Below, one piece after another: positions 34,499 to 46,577 of a stretch of 64,000 nt of DNA. Positions within the stretch are counted from its first letter, which is position 1. The number at the start of each line of letters is the position of its first letter. Source of the stretch: Triticum aestivum (lineage: Eukaryota; Streptophyta; Magnoliopsida; Poales; Poaceae); the NCBI RefSeq assembly GCF_018294505.1, contig NC_057804.1, forward strand, positions 249,978,156 to 250,042,155, given 5' to 3'. A program made the translations under genes and the position numbers. Below the pieces are notes generated by a model. The model was given only the letters and a program-made list of their open reading frames with translations, was not told where the DNA came from and searched no databases.

Positions 34499-34509
34499 AT
34501 ACTATTTTC

Positions 34510-34527
34510 TGGCGCCGTTGCTAGGGA
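34510..34527 (+). promoter_or_regulatory. Primer-binding site of element B
   Basis: TGGCGCCGTTGCTAGGGA differs from the 28676 site at two positions (C>T and G>A), consistent with post-insertion decay. Confidence 0.8.
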
Positions 34528-34564
34528 GCATAGCTCTATTCTTTGAGTCACTTGGGATTTATAT

Positions 34565-37307
34565 ATGCTGATCACTATCAGGAACTTGAAAGATGAGAGA
34601 ACCAAGATTTTTCCCTCAACTACAAGGGGATGTAAGGAACTGCCATCTAGCTCTTCACTTGATTCACTTTCTATTATGAGTAAATTTGCGACACCTACAC
34701 CTGCTATTGATTCTGATATGTCCCATGTTATTGATGATGCCACTTTTGCTATGCATGATGCTTATGATGACACTACTTCTACGCTTGATAATACTGTGCC
34801 ATTAGCTAAATTTCTTGATGAACAACTTGCTAGGGTTAGAGAGAATGAAATTATTGAAACTGATAATATTGTGAAAGTGATGATGAAGATTCTCCCCCTA
34901 GATATGAATTACCTGATGTGCCTGAGGGTTATGTTATGGATGAAGAAACTGCTAGAGACCTTTTTGCTTGCAAAGATAGATATGATCTTAAGAAATTGTT
35001 AGCTAAGCTGAAAGAAAAGTCTTTGAATGCTAGAATCAAATATGACCCTGCTTTTCCTACTTCACCTATCTGTATTTCTAATCAGGATTATGATTTCTCT
35101 GTCAATCATGAGTTAATTACTTTGGTTGAATCTGATCCTTTTTATGGCTATGAATTTGAAATTGTTGTGGCACATCTTACTGAATTGAATGATATAGCCA
35201 CTGTATTTACTCATGAGGAAAAAATTCACTATTATTATATCCTTAAGTTATTTCCGTTCTCATTAAAGGGTGATGCTAAGATATGGTTTAATTATCTTGC
35301 TCCTGGTTGTGTGTGTAGTCCCCAGGATATGATTTATTACTTCTCTGCTAAATATTTCCCCGCTCATAAGAAACAAGCTGCCTCAAGGGAAATATATAAT
35401 TTTGTGCAAATTGAAGAAGAGAGTCTCCCACAAGATTGGGGGAGGCTTCTCCAATTACTTAATGCTTTGCCTAATCATCCTCTCAAGAAAAATGAAATAC
35501 CTGATATCTTTTATAATGGACTAACCGATGCTTCCAGAGACCACCTGGATAATTGTGTTGGTTGTGTTTTCAGGGAAAGAATTGTTGAGCAAGCTGAGTT
35601 ACTATTAAATAATATATTGAGCAATGATAATGATTGGACACTTCCCGAATCAACTCCTAAGACAACTTCGAAGAAAAGGGGTATTCTATTTCACAGTCCT
35701 GAAGATATGCAAGAGGCAAAGAAATCTATGAAAGAAAAAGGTATTAAAGCTGAAGATGTTAAGAATTTACCACCTATTGAAGAAATACATGGTCTTGATA
35801 ACCCGACACAGGTAGTAAAGGTCAATTATCTCTAGATTTGATGAAGGTGATATCCCTCGTTATAAGTCTGCTAGCCAATGCTTGGATGAGTTTGATAATT
35901 TTATTGTTAAACAAGAAAACTTCAATGCTTATGTTGGTAGACAATTGAAACATAATGCTTATATGATTGAACACTTGAGTAACTATATGTCTAGAGATAA
36001 AGGTGACCTTAAGCTTATTAGCAAACATGCTTCTATGGTTACCACTCAAGTAGAACAAGTACTTAAAGCACAAGATGATTTTCTCAATGAGTTAAATAAT
36101 AAAAATAATGATAATGCTGTTAGAGTTGTGGCTAGAGGTGGTAGAATGACTCAGGAACCTTTGTATCCCGAGGGACACCCTAAGAGAGTTGAGCAAGCTT
36201 CTCAGAGAACTAATATTGATGCACCTAGTCCTTCTAAGAAAAAGAAAAATAAAAATGATAGGACTTTGCATGCTTCTAGTGAACCTGTTGTAAACACACC
36301 TCAGAATCCCAATGATATTTCTATCTCTGATGCTGAAACACAATCTGGTAATGAACATGAACCTAGTGATAATGTTAACGATGATGTTCATGTTGATGCT
36401 CAACCTAGGAATAATAATGATGTAGAGCTTGAACCTATTGTTGATCTTGATAACCCACAATCCAAGAATTAACGTTATGATAAGAGAGACTTCATTGCTA
36501 GGAAGCATGGTAAAGAGGGAGATCCATGGGTTCAGAAACCCATGCCTTTTCCTCCTAAACCATCCAAAAAAAGGATGATGAAGATTTTGAGCGCTTTGCT
36601 GAAATGATTAGACCTATCTTTTTGCGTATGCATTTGAATGATATGCTTTAATGAATCCTTATGCTAAGTATATGAATGATATTGTTACAAATAAAAGAAA
36701 GATACCAGAAGCTGAAATTTCCACCATGCTTGCTAATTATACTTTTAAAGGTGGAGTACCAAAGAAACTTGGAGATCCAGGAGTACCAACTATACCATGC
36801 TCCGTTAAAAGAAACTATGTTAAAACTGATTTATGTGATCTTGTAGCTGGTGTTAGTGTTACGCCTCTCTCTTTATATCGTAGACTTGATTTGAATAAGT
36901 TGACACCTACTGAAATCTCTTTGCAAATGGCCGATAAGTCAACTGCTATACATGTCGGTATTTGTGAGGATGTGCCTGTTGTGGTTGCAAACATTACTAT
37001 TTTAACATACTTTGTTATTCTTGGTATTCCCAAGGACGACAGTATGTCGATCATCCTTGGTAGACCCTTTTTGAATACTGCAGGGGTTGTTATTGATTGC
37101 AACAAAGGCAATGTCACATTTCATGTTAATGGTAATGAGCGTATGGTACACTTTCCGAGGAAACAACCTCAAGTTCATAGTATCAATTCTATTGGAAAAA
37201 TTTCAACGATTACTATTGGAGGTTTTGAATTCCCTCTTCCTAATATCAAAAATAAATATGATATTCTTATTGTTGGGGACATGCATATCCCCGTTGAGGT
37301 AACCTAG
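34565..37307 (+). pseudogene. Gag-protease region of element B
   Basis: Gag begins in the frame of 34565 and shifts frame near 34870. It continues through a typical retrotransposon Gag core (FPFSLKGDAKIWFNYLAPG; PQDWGRLLQLLNALPNHP). A second shift near 35830 leads to a Lys/Asn/Asp-rich tail ending at TAA 36470-36472. The protease-like segment (36651-37307) keeps ILGRPFLNTAGVVIDC, but its active-site motif reads DLVAG where a Gly is expected after the D-L pair. The enzyme would be dead even without the frame breaks. Base composition is AT-rich, unlike element D. No polymerase follows. Confidence 0.8.
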
Positions 37308-38022
37308 TGTTATTCGAAAATTCTCCGGTTTCATGCTATTCGGAAGAAGTTTGTTAACAAGACTTGATCAACCTTATTACTTTCTGTTATTTAGATTAAA
37401 CAAAGAAAAAATTGTTTTTTTCTATCTATTCTCTGAATTATCCATGCAATAAAAAATACCCCGAAAACAAAAGTTTTCCAAATGCCCTGAAAATGAAGTA
37501 TGATTTGTTGTAGAATATTTAAGAATTTTTGGCACTCAGACACACCAGGGGGACCCACCATTTGGCTACAAGGGCACAGGGCGCCCCCCTTGGGGCGCGC
37601 CCTCCTGCCTCATGGGCCCCACGTGGCCCCCCTCCACTTATTCCAGCAACCACTCACTTTGTTACCTCCAGAAAAAATCCTCCCATAGCTCAAACCCGTG
37701 TTCTAGCTCATATTGCTGCCATTTTCGATCTCCTTGCTCAAAGCTCCATTCACAAAACTATTTTGGGGGATTGTTATTCGGTATGTGACTCCTCCAATGG
37801 TCCAATTAGTTTTTGTTCTAGTTCTTTATTTATTGCAAATTTTTGCTGCTGAGGTGACCCTGTTCTTGAGCTTGCATGACAAATTTATATGGTCCAAAGT
37901 AGTTTTAATGCTTGATATAGCCTCTAGGCACTCGTGGGAGTAGTTGCTATCAATCTTGTTGAGTTTGGTTCACTTTTATTTTGAGTCACTAAAAATTGCA
38001 GAAATTTTTCAGGAAAAGAAAA
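37308..38022. other. Noncoding spacer of element B
   Basis: It contains a GC-rich block (37550-37640, GGGCGCGCCC and GGGCCCCACGTGG) that resembles LTR sequence of the same group, then an AT-rich leader before the next ORF. No coding domain is seen. Confidence 0.5.
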
Positions 38023-38907
38023 ATGCATAGGAAAATGTACCAAGGTGGTTCTTCAAGGAAGCAAGAACCAAGGCTCGCGATATGTTAGCCGGACGATGAA
38101 CCATTGAGGGAAGCTCAAGTACGGCCTTGTGAATGGCCGTCAGAAGAGTTTATGGTCCAAGCAGGCTTCAAGGATGAATTTGGCACGTATGTGCATAATG
38201 CTGACCTTGAGGACTTCGTGTCAGATAAGTGCCGATAGTACCACTACCTCACTGATTGCTTTGTGAGGAGGTTTAAATTTTCAACCTCTCCCAATTCTCA
38301 CACTGTTTTATTTGATCATTATGATAAATCATATACCATGGACCTAGAAGATTTTAATACTGCTTGTAAACTCCCGCAGTGGGGAAATGTTAGTGAACCT
38401 CGCAAATCTGAATATAAAGACTTTCTTGCTAGTATCATTGTGGGGGGAACTAGAGAAATCTCACAAGCTACCATAGGGAGCATTCATTTCCCTTCCATAC
38501 ATTATTTTGCTCTCTTTATAGGTAGATGCATTAACCCTAAAGATGAGGTTTGTCACATGTGCGTTCCAGATCTTAGTGTCCTCAAGAGTGCGGTATTAGG
38601 TGATAAACAATATAACTTGGGGGCCATTGTTGCACGAAGGTTGCATCTTAATGGTACAAGTGGAGACTTGTTTGGTGGAATTTATGGAACTCGTGTAGCT
38701 AATTATCATGGTGTACCCATAAATGGATATGATATGGAGTTGCCACCTGCTTATCTAGATTATAGTGCTATGGTTCGCCATCAGTTTCTTGAGAGGAATG
38801 AACAGTTCCTCCAGTACCGACTAACCTTTGACAGACGGTGTACTGTCCATGTTGCCCCCCTGCTCCTACTTTCTTTAACTTTCAGGCAAAGAGGAGATAT
38901 TTTATAA
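38023..38907 (+). pseudogene. Extra ORF of the Athila-like element
   Basis: The frame starts at ATG 38023 and is interrupted by TAG at 38086-38088 and 38236-38238, the second probably CAG>TAG. It then stays open to 38907. The peptide carries YTMDLEDFNTACKLPQWG, IHFPSIHYFALFIGRC and NLGAIVARRLHLNG, a plant retrotransposon-associated protein style like Athila ORF-1 or 'putative plant transposon protein'. Its role is unknown. It lies where an envelope-like ORF sits in some Athila elements, but no membrane segment or signal peptide is visible. Confidence 0.65.
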
Positions 38908-40029
38908 CCAGGGAGGAGGCGAACGAATATGAGAGGAGGACGGACGCAGCTCGCCTCCAAGCTGCATCCTTCAGGCAGTAGCTGCTGCATCTCCGTACAA
39001 CCCCAACTACGACTTTGGATATCCGCCAGGCTAGCCGTGGCCATAGACGAACTTACACCAAAAGCCTAAGCTCGTGGGAGTACGTATTTCTCACCGACAT
39101 TAGATTCATGTTCACACACTCATTCTAGTTGTCGGTGCTCATACTTTTTCATTGTACTATCCATGCTAGTTTATTTTATTTTCTTAATTTCTTCTTGTGT
39201 GTTCGAAAAACCTTAAGGAAAACCAAAAAAATTAGTTGTAGCCTTTAGCTAGTTTACTTTCCATGCTTGTAGTAGTAATATTAAAAGAAACCCAAAAAAG
39301 ATTCCGCGTTCTTCTTTTGCTTGTTGGGAGCTTTCCCGTGTAAATAGTTTTATTTCTTTTCATTTCTTTGGGGGGGCGAGAGGAGAAGACCATGATGAAA
39401 ATGTTGAGTGGATCTCATATGCATTATTGTTTATCTAACCAAGAGCCCATATTACCTTGTCTTCTCCTTTGTATTAAATGCATGCAGATTCCAGCTTAGT
39501 CCAATGCACGTGCACTATTATTATTATCCACACCATTCGGTCGTGCGAGTGAAAGGCAATAATGATGATATATGATGGACTGATTGAGATGGGAAAAGCT
39601 GGTATGAACTCGACCTATCTTTTTTTTGTAAATATGATTAGTCCATTGTTCCTGATTCAGCTTATTATGGATGAAACATGTTTGCAATGACAATTAGAGA
39701 TTATAGTTTCCCATGCCATGCTTAATTAGCTAGGAGTTTATAATGGTTTACCTTGCGTGCCAACATGCTATTAAAATGATTGTGATGTGGTATGATAGGG
39801 TGGTATACTCCTTTGAACGATTCGAGTGGCTTGACTTTGCACATGTTCACGCATGTAGTTGAAACAAAATCAACATAGCCTCCATGATATTTATGTTCAT
39901 GGTGATTTATATTTGACACATCCATTTTGCATCATGCATTTATATCAATATTTATTGCATTATGGGATGTTACTACACATTATGTCACCATACTTATGCC
40001 TTTTTTCTCTTATTTTACAAGGTTTACAT
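38908..40029. other. Noncoding 3' region of element B
   Basis: This is AT-rich DNA with no significant ORF, leading to the polypurine tract. Confidence 0.6.
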
Positions 40030-40041
40030 GAAGAGGGAGAA
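40030..40041 (+). promoter_or_regulatory. Polypurine tract before the split LTR
   Basis: GAAGAGGGAGAA is followed at once by TGCCGACAGCTGG. The position and composition fit a plus-strand primer and set the LTR start at 40042. The boundary is inferred. Confidence 0.6.
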
Positions 40042-40320
40042 TGCCGACAGCTGGAATTCTGGGCTAGAAAAGGAGCAAATATTAGAGACCTATTCTGCAC
40101 AACTCCAAAACTCCTGAAACTCCATGAAAGTTAGTTCTGGAATATATTGAAAATATTGTGCGAAGAAAGAACCAGACGGTGGCCACCCACTGTCCACGAG
40201 GGTGGGTGCACGCCCAACCCCCTTGGGCGGGCCCCCTGCCTCGTGGGTGACCTGGAAGCCCCCCAATGCCCATCTTCTGGTATAAGGTGTCTTTTGCCCT
40301 GGAAAAACTCATAAGGAAGC
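40042..40320 (+). repeat. Split LTR of Athila-like element C, segment 1
   Basis: This is the 5' segment of an LTR of about 1.39 kb, interrupted after GGAAGC by element D. It contains GTATAAGG at about 40280, a possible TATA-like signal. It resumes at 53962 with CTTTCGGGACAAAG after the duplicated GAAGC. Confidence 0.8.
40316..40320. repeat. Target-site duplication of element D, left
   Basis: GAAGC is repeated exactly at 53962-53966. Confidence 0.92.
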
Positions 40321-41297
40321 TGTCGGGGAAGCTGATCCATGAACACCTATGGGGCCGGCGGACCGGGCCCCTTTCGGTTCGGCGGGGGGCGGAGATCGCA
40401 CGAAGAGCAGATCGAGGCGAACCACACGAACAGTTTACCCAGCTTCGGAGCTCTCCGGAGAGATAACACTCCTACTGCTGCTTGTTTGATTATCTGGTGT
40501 TCTTGCTCCAGAGAGAGAGCGTAGTGTTTTTCTGGGTTCCGAACTAGTCGAACCTCGCGAACCTGGCGAATGTGTCGAACCGAACCCCCTCTATGTTGCG
40601 CATGGGCCTCCTTTTATACGCTAAAGGGGTCACCGACAGGTGGCAATGCAGAGAAGGGTACAAATGTAAAAAGCGAGGTGGTTGGTACAGTTACTTGTAC
40701 AGTGCACCCTACCTAACCCTGACGGCAGGGTACAAGGGCACTAAATGCCCGTCTGAGTCACCCAAACAGTGCAGAAAAGGACCGTTAGGGGCGCCACCGT
40801 TCGCCATGATGGCGATCTTGTCAGCTTCGCATGCCATTGCGCACCGCTGGCTGCACAGCCTCCCGCCACGCGCGCCTGGAGAGGCCCCCAGAGCGACACG
40901 TTGGTGGATGCGCTGGAGCGTGGGCACAGAGTGGCCGCCTGCCGCGGCAAGCGCCTTGCCGCTGCTGTTATCTTGTCGGGTCCGAAAGCTTTTCGCTCAC
41001 CGGGCCTCGAGGTACCTTGGTTGGCCTTCCCGGCAAGCTCCTCTTGCTGGGGCCTTGTTGCCTTGCCGGAGCGCGTGGCGCGTCGCGGCAAGTTCCTTGG
41101 AGTGCCTTGGTTGGCCTTCCCGGCAAGCTCCTCTTGTCGGGGCCTTGTCTCCTGAGCTTAAATACTTTGTTCTTGAATGGCTCCAAGGGAACCACGGAGG
41201 ATCTTGGCGTTCGCCCGGCAAGCCTTGCCGCGGGGTGCTGCAACTGCCCGTGCACAAGTTCGGGGTGCTAGGGTACCCCTATTCTAGTACACCAACA
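40321..41297 (-). repeat. 3' LTR of element D
   Basis: On the plus strand it runs TGTCGGGGAAGC...TACACCAACA. The matching LTR ends CCGACA, so this copy has G>A at its terminus. ORFs here (for example 40572 onward) are compositional. Confidence 0.93.
40611..40618 (-). promoter_or_regulatory. TATA box in the D 3' LTR
   Basis: On the minus strand the sequence reads GCGTATAAAAGGAGG. The same site is present in the other LTR at 53276-53283. Confidence 0.7.
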
Positions 41298-41553
41298 GGA
41301 GCCCCCGGGCCTGGGCCAGACATGGTGCCGAGCGCTGTTGGGCCAGGCCCAAGACAGGGCACGGGCACACGCGGACTGGGCCATGCCGAATCTCGCTCCG
41401 TATCCACCGTGCCCTCCCCTAACGGCACGCGTCGAATGCGGCGTCGTGGGAGAGATCGTGGGTGGTTCTTTATTCAGAAGGGCGAAACGTCCGCCCCGTC
41501 CCTCTTTATAAGCAGAGGAAACAGGGGCAGTTCGTTCCCCCTCGCTGGTTGCT

Positions 41554-41788
41554 NNNNNNNNNNNNNNNNNNNNNNNNNNNNNNNNNNNNNNNNNNNNNNN
41601 NNNNNNNNNNNNNNNNNNNNNNNNNNNNNNNNNNNNNNNNNNNNNNNNNNNNNNNNNNNNNNNNNNNNNNNNNNNNNNNNNNNNNNNNNNNNNNNNNNNN
41701 NNNNNNNNNNNNNNNNNNNNNNNNNNNNNNNNNNNNNNNNNNNNNNNNNNNNNNNNNNNNNNNNNNNNNNNNNNNNNNNNNNNNNNNN
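41554..41788. other. Assembly gap (N)
   Basis: There are 235 unknown bases between the D 3' LTR and the antisense ORF start. Confidence 1.
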
Positions 41789-41841
41789 CCCCATTGCCAC
41801 CAGCATCACCAATGCCGTCGACCTCCCCCACCACCTCTGCC

Positions 41842-44800
41842 ATGGCTTCGAAAGCCGACAAGGGAAAGGGCGTGAAGTCGGCCGAGGCGCAGCGGCTCGC
41901 GGCGCTACGAAAGGAGCGGGCAATCTTCTCCCCCCAGCTCAGCGTGAAGGAGCTGAGGGAGTACTTCTACCTCTTTTGGGCGACGGAGACGCGGGCGCAT
42001 CGGCCCACGAGGGTACTCCCGGCCGCTGCTTCGGAACTGGCTCCAAACGGGTACCCATTCTTCGCGCTATTCTTCTATTGCGGGCTCTGCCCGCCCTTCT
42101 CGGAATTCTTCTACGATATCATGAACACCTATGGCTTCCGCCTCCTTGATTTCACCCCCAACGCCGTTCTGACCATGGCAGTTTTCGCACATTTGTGCGA
42201 GAACTTTGTCGGAGTCCACCCCAATGTTGCCCTTTTCCGCCACTTCTTCATACCTCGGGTAGAGAGAGGAGAGCCGCTTGCCGGAGGGATCGCCTGGATC
42301 TCGAGAGTCGGCAAGAAGGAGGCGTACTTGGAGGGTGAGCTCCGCAGCAAGTGGGAGGAGTGGAGAGCGGAGTGGTGCTGGATCGTCGAGGAGAATCCGC
42401 AGACCTTCACCGCCGTGCGCCAAGCTCCAATAGTGTGCGGCAATGACTGGAGCAACGTGGCCCCGGAAGACGAGAGGCTGAAGATCGCCATTACTAGGAT
42501 CCTTTGCCTCAGGCTTGCCGGGCTCACTATAGGCGCTATAGGCGCAGATTTCCTCCGCCGCCGCATCGCCCCCCTGCAGGAGAGGGGGAGGTCCGCCTAG
42601 GAATTCAAGAACTCGGCGGACATCATGAGGCTGCGGCCGGGCCTCAACTACAACTTCACCGTCATGGAGCTGGACGCAATGCTCCTGGAGTTGTTCAAAC
42701 GCGACCCCTAGCACCCATTCACGCTGCCGAGGGGCGTCGTTCCATTGTGCAACAATTCTTCGCTTGACCGGATCCGCGCCATGATGCCGTTGTGCGATTC
42801 ACACGGAATCGTTCCAACTTGGCAAGAGCCTGCGGATGACATTGTGCAAGCGTTCTTCGACAACTTGGAAGAAGTGCCGGTCCACGCTGATGAGCAGAAG
42901 AGCCTCACCCGTGACACCACCGACGAGGAGCTGCAGCGCATCGCCACTAGGGCGGAAGAGGTTGCGGCCGTAGTTGCCGCAGGCGCGTTCGGGTTCACTG
43001 TGGAGGAGGTGGAGGCGGCAGAGGCGGCAAACCTCGCCGAGCGTGCGGAGTTCATTGGCGAGGAAGAGCCTGCCGGTTCTGAAGCTGAGCTGAGCGAGGC
43101 CGGCGAGGAAGAGCCCGAGCCTTCAGAAAGCTTGCCGCAGGCGGAGCCCCCGGCCCCGCCAAGAAGGCGTCTTCGCAGGGCCGCGGACGTAGCGGGGCGG
43201 CAGCCAGGTCAACAGCCGCCGAGCCGTGTGACACGCTCTACCGCGGCAAGCAATGTTGCCGCGGGAGCGCCTCGCGCAGCAGCGGCAACTGGAGCGGGAT
43301 CTTCCCGGGCCACCGCCACCGCCCCCGCCAAGCGGGCAAGGGATCCTACTCCTCTGCCTCACCGCACCGGAGGGGAGCCGGACTTCGATCTTTCCGCGCT
43401 CAGCTCCGACGAGGAGGAAGAATAGTAAGCTTCTTTGGTGCTCTTGTAGTTCTTCAATTTCGCTGTTTTTATCTTGTATCTGACTTGCTTCAATCTGGAC
43501 TCCTTTCTTTTCAGGACGCTGGCCCAGAGAGCGGCGAAGAGGGCCAAGGCCGCGGTGATTGTCATCGAAGATGACCCCATCGTGTCAGCAGGGGGTGGGT
43601 CCGAGACCACCTTGACAGACCCGGCAACCACTCCTCAAAGCAGCCCCCAGCGCAGCCCCCAGCGTAAGTTCATAGTTAGCTTTCTGCTGTCAGGCGCGCA
43701 TGAGTGCTTTTTCCTTTGTTGATATCTTGCTTGTTGATTTGTGTAGGAGCAGAGCAGCCATATCAGGAGCGCCCGGAAGCTGGTCCCGAAGTGTCATCTG
43801 CTTCGACTACGCCGCCAAGGGAGGAGTTCTCGGTAAGGGAGCCCTCTCCAGCAAGGGGCAGCACCGTCGATCCTGCGGCGGCCGAGACTGCAACTGCAGA
43901 TCTTGGCACAGGTAATTCACTTGTCCAAAAACATTCCCTTGGGTTCTTCTTCTTCTGATTTTCTTCTCTTGGATTTTTGATTGATTTTTCTCCCTTCTTC
44001 GTTCTTCAGATCCATCTGCTGCTGAGCCAATGGAGACAGAGGGCACCGGTGAGGAAGGGGCCGGTGCTGATGAGACCGCCAGCGAGGAGGCCGCCAAGGC
44101 TGCCGCCGTAGCAGCCGGCGAGGGGTCGGGCGATCGCACTGACGACCCTGAGGCTGCAGGAGCACCAGGCGCTGGGCCGACCGCCGAGTGCTGCGCCGAC
44201 CGCCGATCCCTCTGCCGCTACTGCGGAGCCGGGCTCCGAGGAGCCCCAGCCCGGCGCCTACTTGAAGGCCGGCGACGATATCTTCATCAAGCTACCCTAG
44301 GCGTCGAGCTCCAGGGCGCCGGTCGAGGGGGAAACATTCGATGAGGAGGTGCTCGCCTCCGCTGGACTGTCGTTGGTCGACGCGCCCAGCAGAAGCAGTG
44401 GCGAGCCTGAGGAGGAGCAGCTGCTGTCACTCTACCACGCACGGCAAGCCAAGCTAGCTTCCCGGGAAGTGCTTGTCACGAAGGCGGGAGTTGATATGGA
44501 GAAGCGCGCGAAGGAGCTCCGGGGCCACAATCAAGAAGCTCTCTGGTCCCTGGCACAGGAGCGGGAGCCACTCGACGAGGAGCGCACGGCCTTCCTTCTC
44601 GAGAAGGCCGAAGCTGAGGAGGAACAAACGCTGGCCGCCGAGAAGCAGTCCGCACGAGAAGGAGAATTGGTGCAGCGGAAGGCCAACCTCGACAGCTACG
44701 AGGAGGAGCTCGCCGAGCATGAGCAAGCACTTGGCGGGGCGCTCAAGGAAGCAAAGGACACTACCGCAATTGCAGAGGCCGCCAAGAAAGAGCTGGAGGA

Positions 44801-45490
44801 GAAGGTGGCGCAGCTGGAGGCCAACATTGGGAAGAGCGGCGAGGAGCTTGCCGCGCTCAAGCGTGAGCATGAGAAGGATGCTGCCACCCACGGTGAGCTG
44901 CAAGGTCTTCTCGCTGAGAGGGGCAAGGAGCTCAGTGCCGCCAAGGATTCCAATGCAGACCTGAGTTGAAGCTGGCCATGCTGACGCAGACGCTAGAGGC
45001 TGCCAAGGAGCGGGAGAAGACCTTGTCGGAGAAGGTCAAGGCTGACACGGCGCTGCTGGAGAGCATCGCAGTTACCCAGAACTCATTCACAGATACTGTG
45101 GAGCACTGGACCAAGGGTCTGGTGAATATTGCCGCAGTCATCAACGAGGAGCTGGCGCAGCTGGGGATCGAGGACTTTGGGTATCCCTCCAACGAGAATC
45201 TCCAACCCAGCGCCAAGCTCAGCCTGTTCTTCAAGGGCGTGGCAACGGCACTCCAGCGGCTCCGGGAGAGGATCCCAAAGCAGCTGGCCGATGAGTCGCG
45301 CAAAATCTGCGCCGGGGTTCTCCAGAAGGTGCTGATGAAGGTGGCCTTCCGCAATCCAGGCCTCAGCTTCACCAACGTCCTCAAGTCCTTGCCGCCAGAC
45401 GCCGATCGGGACGCACTCAAGGCCCTTGTCGCACCCATTGTGGACAAGGTGAGCGAGGTCAAGAGGGTTGAGGGCGACCGCGTAGACTAG
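41842..45490 (+). pseudogene. Spliced antisense ORF (aORF) of element D
   Basis: It starts MASKADKGKGVKSAEAQ. The N-terminal half (LREYFYLFWATE; GYPFFALFFYCGLCPPFSEF; FRHFFIPRVERGE) matches the 'putative gypsy type transposon' domain found in antisense ORFs of Tat elements. An acidic Ala/Glu/Pro-rich middle and a long coiled coil (44350-45000) follow. Plausible introns are GT 43425 to AG about 43514, GT about 43665 to AG about 43746, and GT about 43911 to AG about 44009; the last two keep frame. Lesions: TAG at 42598-42600 and 42709-42711 (both CAG>TAG by context), a frameshift near 44180, TAG near 44299 and a frameshift near 44965. Function is unknown. Its promoter would have to lie near the gap at 41554. 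Confidence 0.8.
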
Positions 45491-45932
45491 GCCGCCCATT
45501 TCTTCTTTTCCCTTGTCGCTGCTAATTATGTTATGAAAACAGTCTGTTAGAGCTGCGACAAGTTATCTTGTAATATAACTTTATTTCTGTTATCAATTGC
45601 TATGTTATTTCCTCTACTAGATTCCTTCCTTTGTATGTTTTTACCCTACGCTTCTAGGGAACTTGTCGGCGCAGGCACCCGAGCCACGAGCGCTGAGTGC
45701 GGAACGTCAGCAGCCTGTTGGCGGCGCTGCTTCCGACAAGAAACCTTGTCGCGACTAGATGCAGCACACTTAAGTTGTTGAGCGGACTCGAAACAAAGTA
45801 AGGGCGCAACTAGCCACGAGTTGGTTCCTCCGCGCACAGGTTTTCCATACAAAGCAGGGTCGTTCGAGGAAGATAACTCAAAAATTTAAAAATTGATTGC
45901 TCAAACTTTGGCAACTTAGCTTTTCTGTCGTT
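45491..45932. other. Spacer between antisense ORF and integrase 3' end
   Basis: It contains TATGTTATGAAAACAG and TTGTAATATAACTTTATTTC, a plausible poly(A)-signal region for the antisense ORF. No ORF is seen. Confidence 0.4.
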
Positions 45933-46359
45933 TNNNNNNNNNNNNNNNNNNNNNNNNNNNNNNNNNNNNNNNNNNNNNNNNNNNNNNNNNNNNNNNNNNN
46001 NNNNNNNNNNNNNNNNNNNNNNNNNNNNNNNNNNNNNNNNNNNNNNNNNNNNNNNNNNNNNNNNNNNNNNNNNNNNNNNNNNNNNNNNNNNNNNNNNNNN
46101 NNNNNNNNNNNNNNNNNNNNNNNNNNNNNNNNNNNNNNNNNNNNNNNNNNNNNNNNNNNNNNNNNNNNNNNNNNNNNNNNNNNNNNNNNNNNNNNNNNNN
46201 NNNNNNNNNNNNNNNNNNNNNNNNNNNNNNNNNNNNNNNNNNNNNNNNNNNNNNNNNNNNNNNNNNNNNNNNNNNNNNNNNNNNNNNNNNNNNNNNNNNN
46301 NNNNNNNNNNNNNNNNNNNNNNNNNNNNNNNNNNNNNNNNNNNNNNNNNNNNNNNNNNN
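45933..46359. other. Assembly gap (N)
   Basis: There are 427 unknown bases inside element D. Confidence 1.
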
Positions 46360-46577
46360 AGAAGAAAGAAGAGAAAATAATGATATGGAGCCCTTTGGCT
46401 CGTTATTGCTTACCGGATGTAGGTGCTGCACAAAGTGTCAGATAACACATGCAAGAAAGAAACTAATGCATGAAATGGACAAGTTGTGCGGAGCACATGG
46501 GGTTTTACTTATGCACGGGATCTGCGCCCGGCTTTGTACAAAAGGTGGTTGCCGAAACGGGTTCCGGCAACCGCACC

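Larger units (their letters stand above)
33637..40041 (+). mobile_element. Athila-like element B: 5' LTR (partial) and internal region
   Basis: The layout is a partial 5' LTR, tRNA-Asp-type primer-binding site, Gag, protease, a long spacer, a further ORF (38023-38907), 1.1 kb of noncoding sequence and a polypurine tract at 40030-40041. No reverse transcriptase or integrase is present between protease and the extra ORF, so B looks nonautonomous. The LTR that follows at 40042 leads into a different internal region rather than ending the element. Confidence 0.8.

Noticed and set aside
40572..42149. A 525-codon plus-strand ORF.
   Set aside because: It runs through the D LTR and an assembly gap; only the final part overlaps the real antisense ORF, in another frame.
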